Shown here: piece by piece, positions 48,586-48,876 of the stretch
Layout: the number at the start of each line of letters is the position of its first letter
How positions within the stretch are numbered: position 1 is the first letter of the stretch
Assembly (NCBI RefSeq): GCF_001040845.1
Contig: NZ_CP011941.1
Span: forward strand, 1 to 48,876
Length of the DNA: 48,876 nucleotides
From: Synechococcus sp. WH 8020
Lineage (GTDB): Bacteria > Cyanobacteriota > Cyanobacteriia > PCC-6307 > Cyanobiaceae
Direction: 5' to 3'
Made by a program: the position numbers and the translations under genes
Notes under the pieces: model-generated
What the model was told of the DNA's origin: nothing
What the model saw: only the letters and a program-made list of their open reading frames with translations
Databases searched by the model: none

Positions 48586-48876
48586 AATGGGATTCAGAGA
48601 GTGAAGTTGTCTGCGATCCAGACATTTAAGTTCTAAATGCTTTTACTTGTTTAGGTCTTATTTTTCTAGTTTTCCGCTATTGAGGCTTGGTGTAAATGCG
48701 GAATTGATATTTGTCTGCGAGTAGTGATCTGTAGATCGTTGTTGGTTTTTGATGTTTTCTTGTGCTCTATTTGATTTTCGGCTTTGTTCTGACGCTATAT
48801 CTGGGTCATGCGGGCGGGATTGTTCTCTTTGCGCATGTTTTTGATTGTCTTTGATTGATTGCCATTAAAAAAAGGG

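Overview
The window is chromosomal DNA of a marine picocyanobacterium, most probably a Synechococcus of subcluster 5.1. I infer this from psaE beside mutM, the der-ecfT-pipX-pipY-sepF-proC run, cobI next to a DUF4079 gene, DUF1823 and DUF3104 proteins typical of marine cyanobacteria, lrtA-deoC-recO, and many short intergenic gaps and overlapping genes. The strain cannot be named from sequence alone.

Layout. 0-16.7 kb is ordinary, gene-dense core: a SulP anion transporter, mutM and psaE (minus strand); an unrecognised protein with a possible helix-turn-helix and recQ (plus strand); a LysM protein; then a carbon-metabolism block of an aldehyde dehydrogenase, a trehalose-synthase-like GH13 enzyme, glpK-glpD and a second GH13 enzyme; a small helix-turn-helix protein; tRNA-Thr(GGT) and tRNA-Tyr(GTA); and aroQ-miaE.

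16.7-21.5 kb is a decayed accessory island. It starts immediately after the miaE stop codon with a truncated phage-type integrase, carries a broken type IV prepilin start and several tiny membrane-protein ORFs, and contains at 19.5 kb a degraded second copy of the last ~125 bp of miaE. A LuxR-type regulator with an unphosphorylatable receiver follows.

21.6-40.8 kb returns to core genes: mtnD, cobI, DUF4079, a BcsA-like glycosyltransferase, a tRNA-dihydrouridine synthase, DUF1823, DUF3104, an L,D-transpeptidase, der, an EcfT protein, pipX-pipY (nitrogen/PII signalling), sepF, proC, a GT4 glycosyltransferase, an MFS transporter, recO, a deoC-like gene lacking the Schiff-base lysine, lrtA, lipB and an acyl-ACP synthetase whose 3' end is visibly AT-richer than its body.

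40.9-48.6 kb is the most unusual part. It is an AT-rich accessory region, with all recognised genes on the minus strand, built from a tandemly duplicated cassette. Each unit, in transcription order, is: ribbon-helix-helix (RHH) gene a, RHH gene b, a large palindrome with 28-nt arms, a conserved 22-bp motif, secreted protein A, RHH gene c, secreted protein B. The two A genes are almost identical in their core while the B genes and RHH genes have diverged. RHH-b of the left unit is broken by an in-frame stop. A longer RHH protein lies upstream of the right unit, and beyond it is a further secreted protein. I know of no described system with this layout. A set of small DNA-binding proteins controlling secreted proteins of a surface or biofilm type is the simplest reading, but it is inference.
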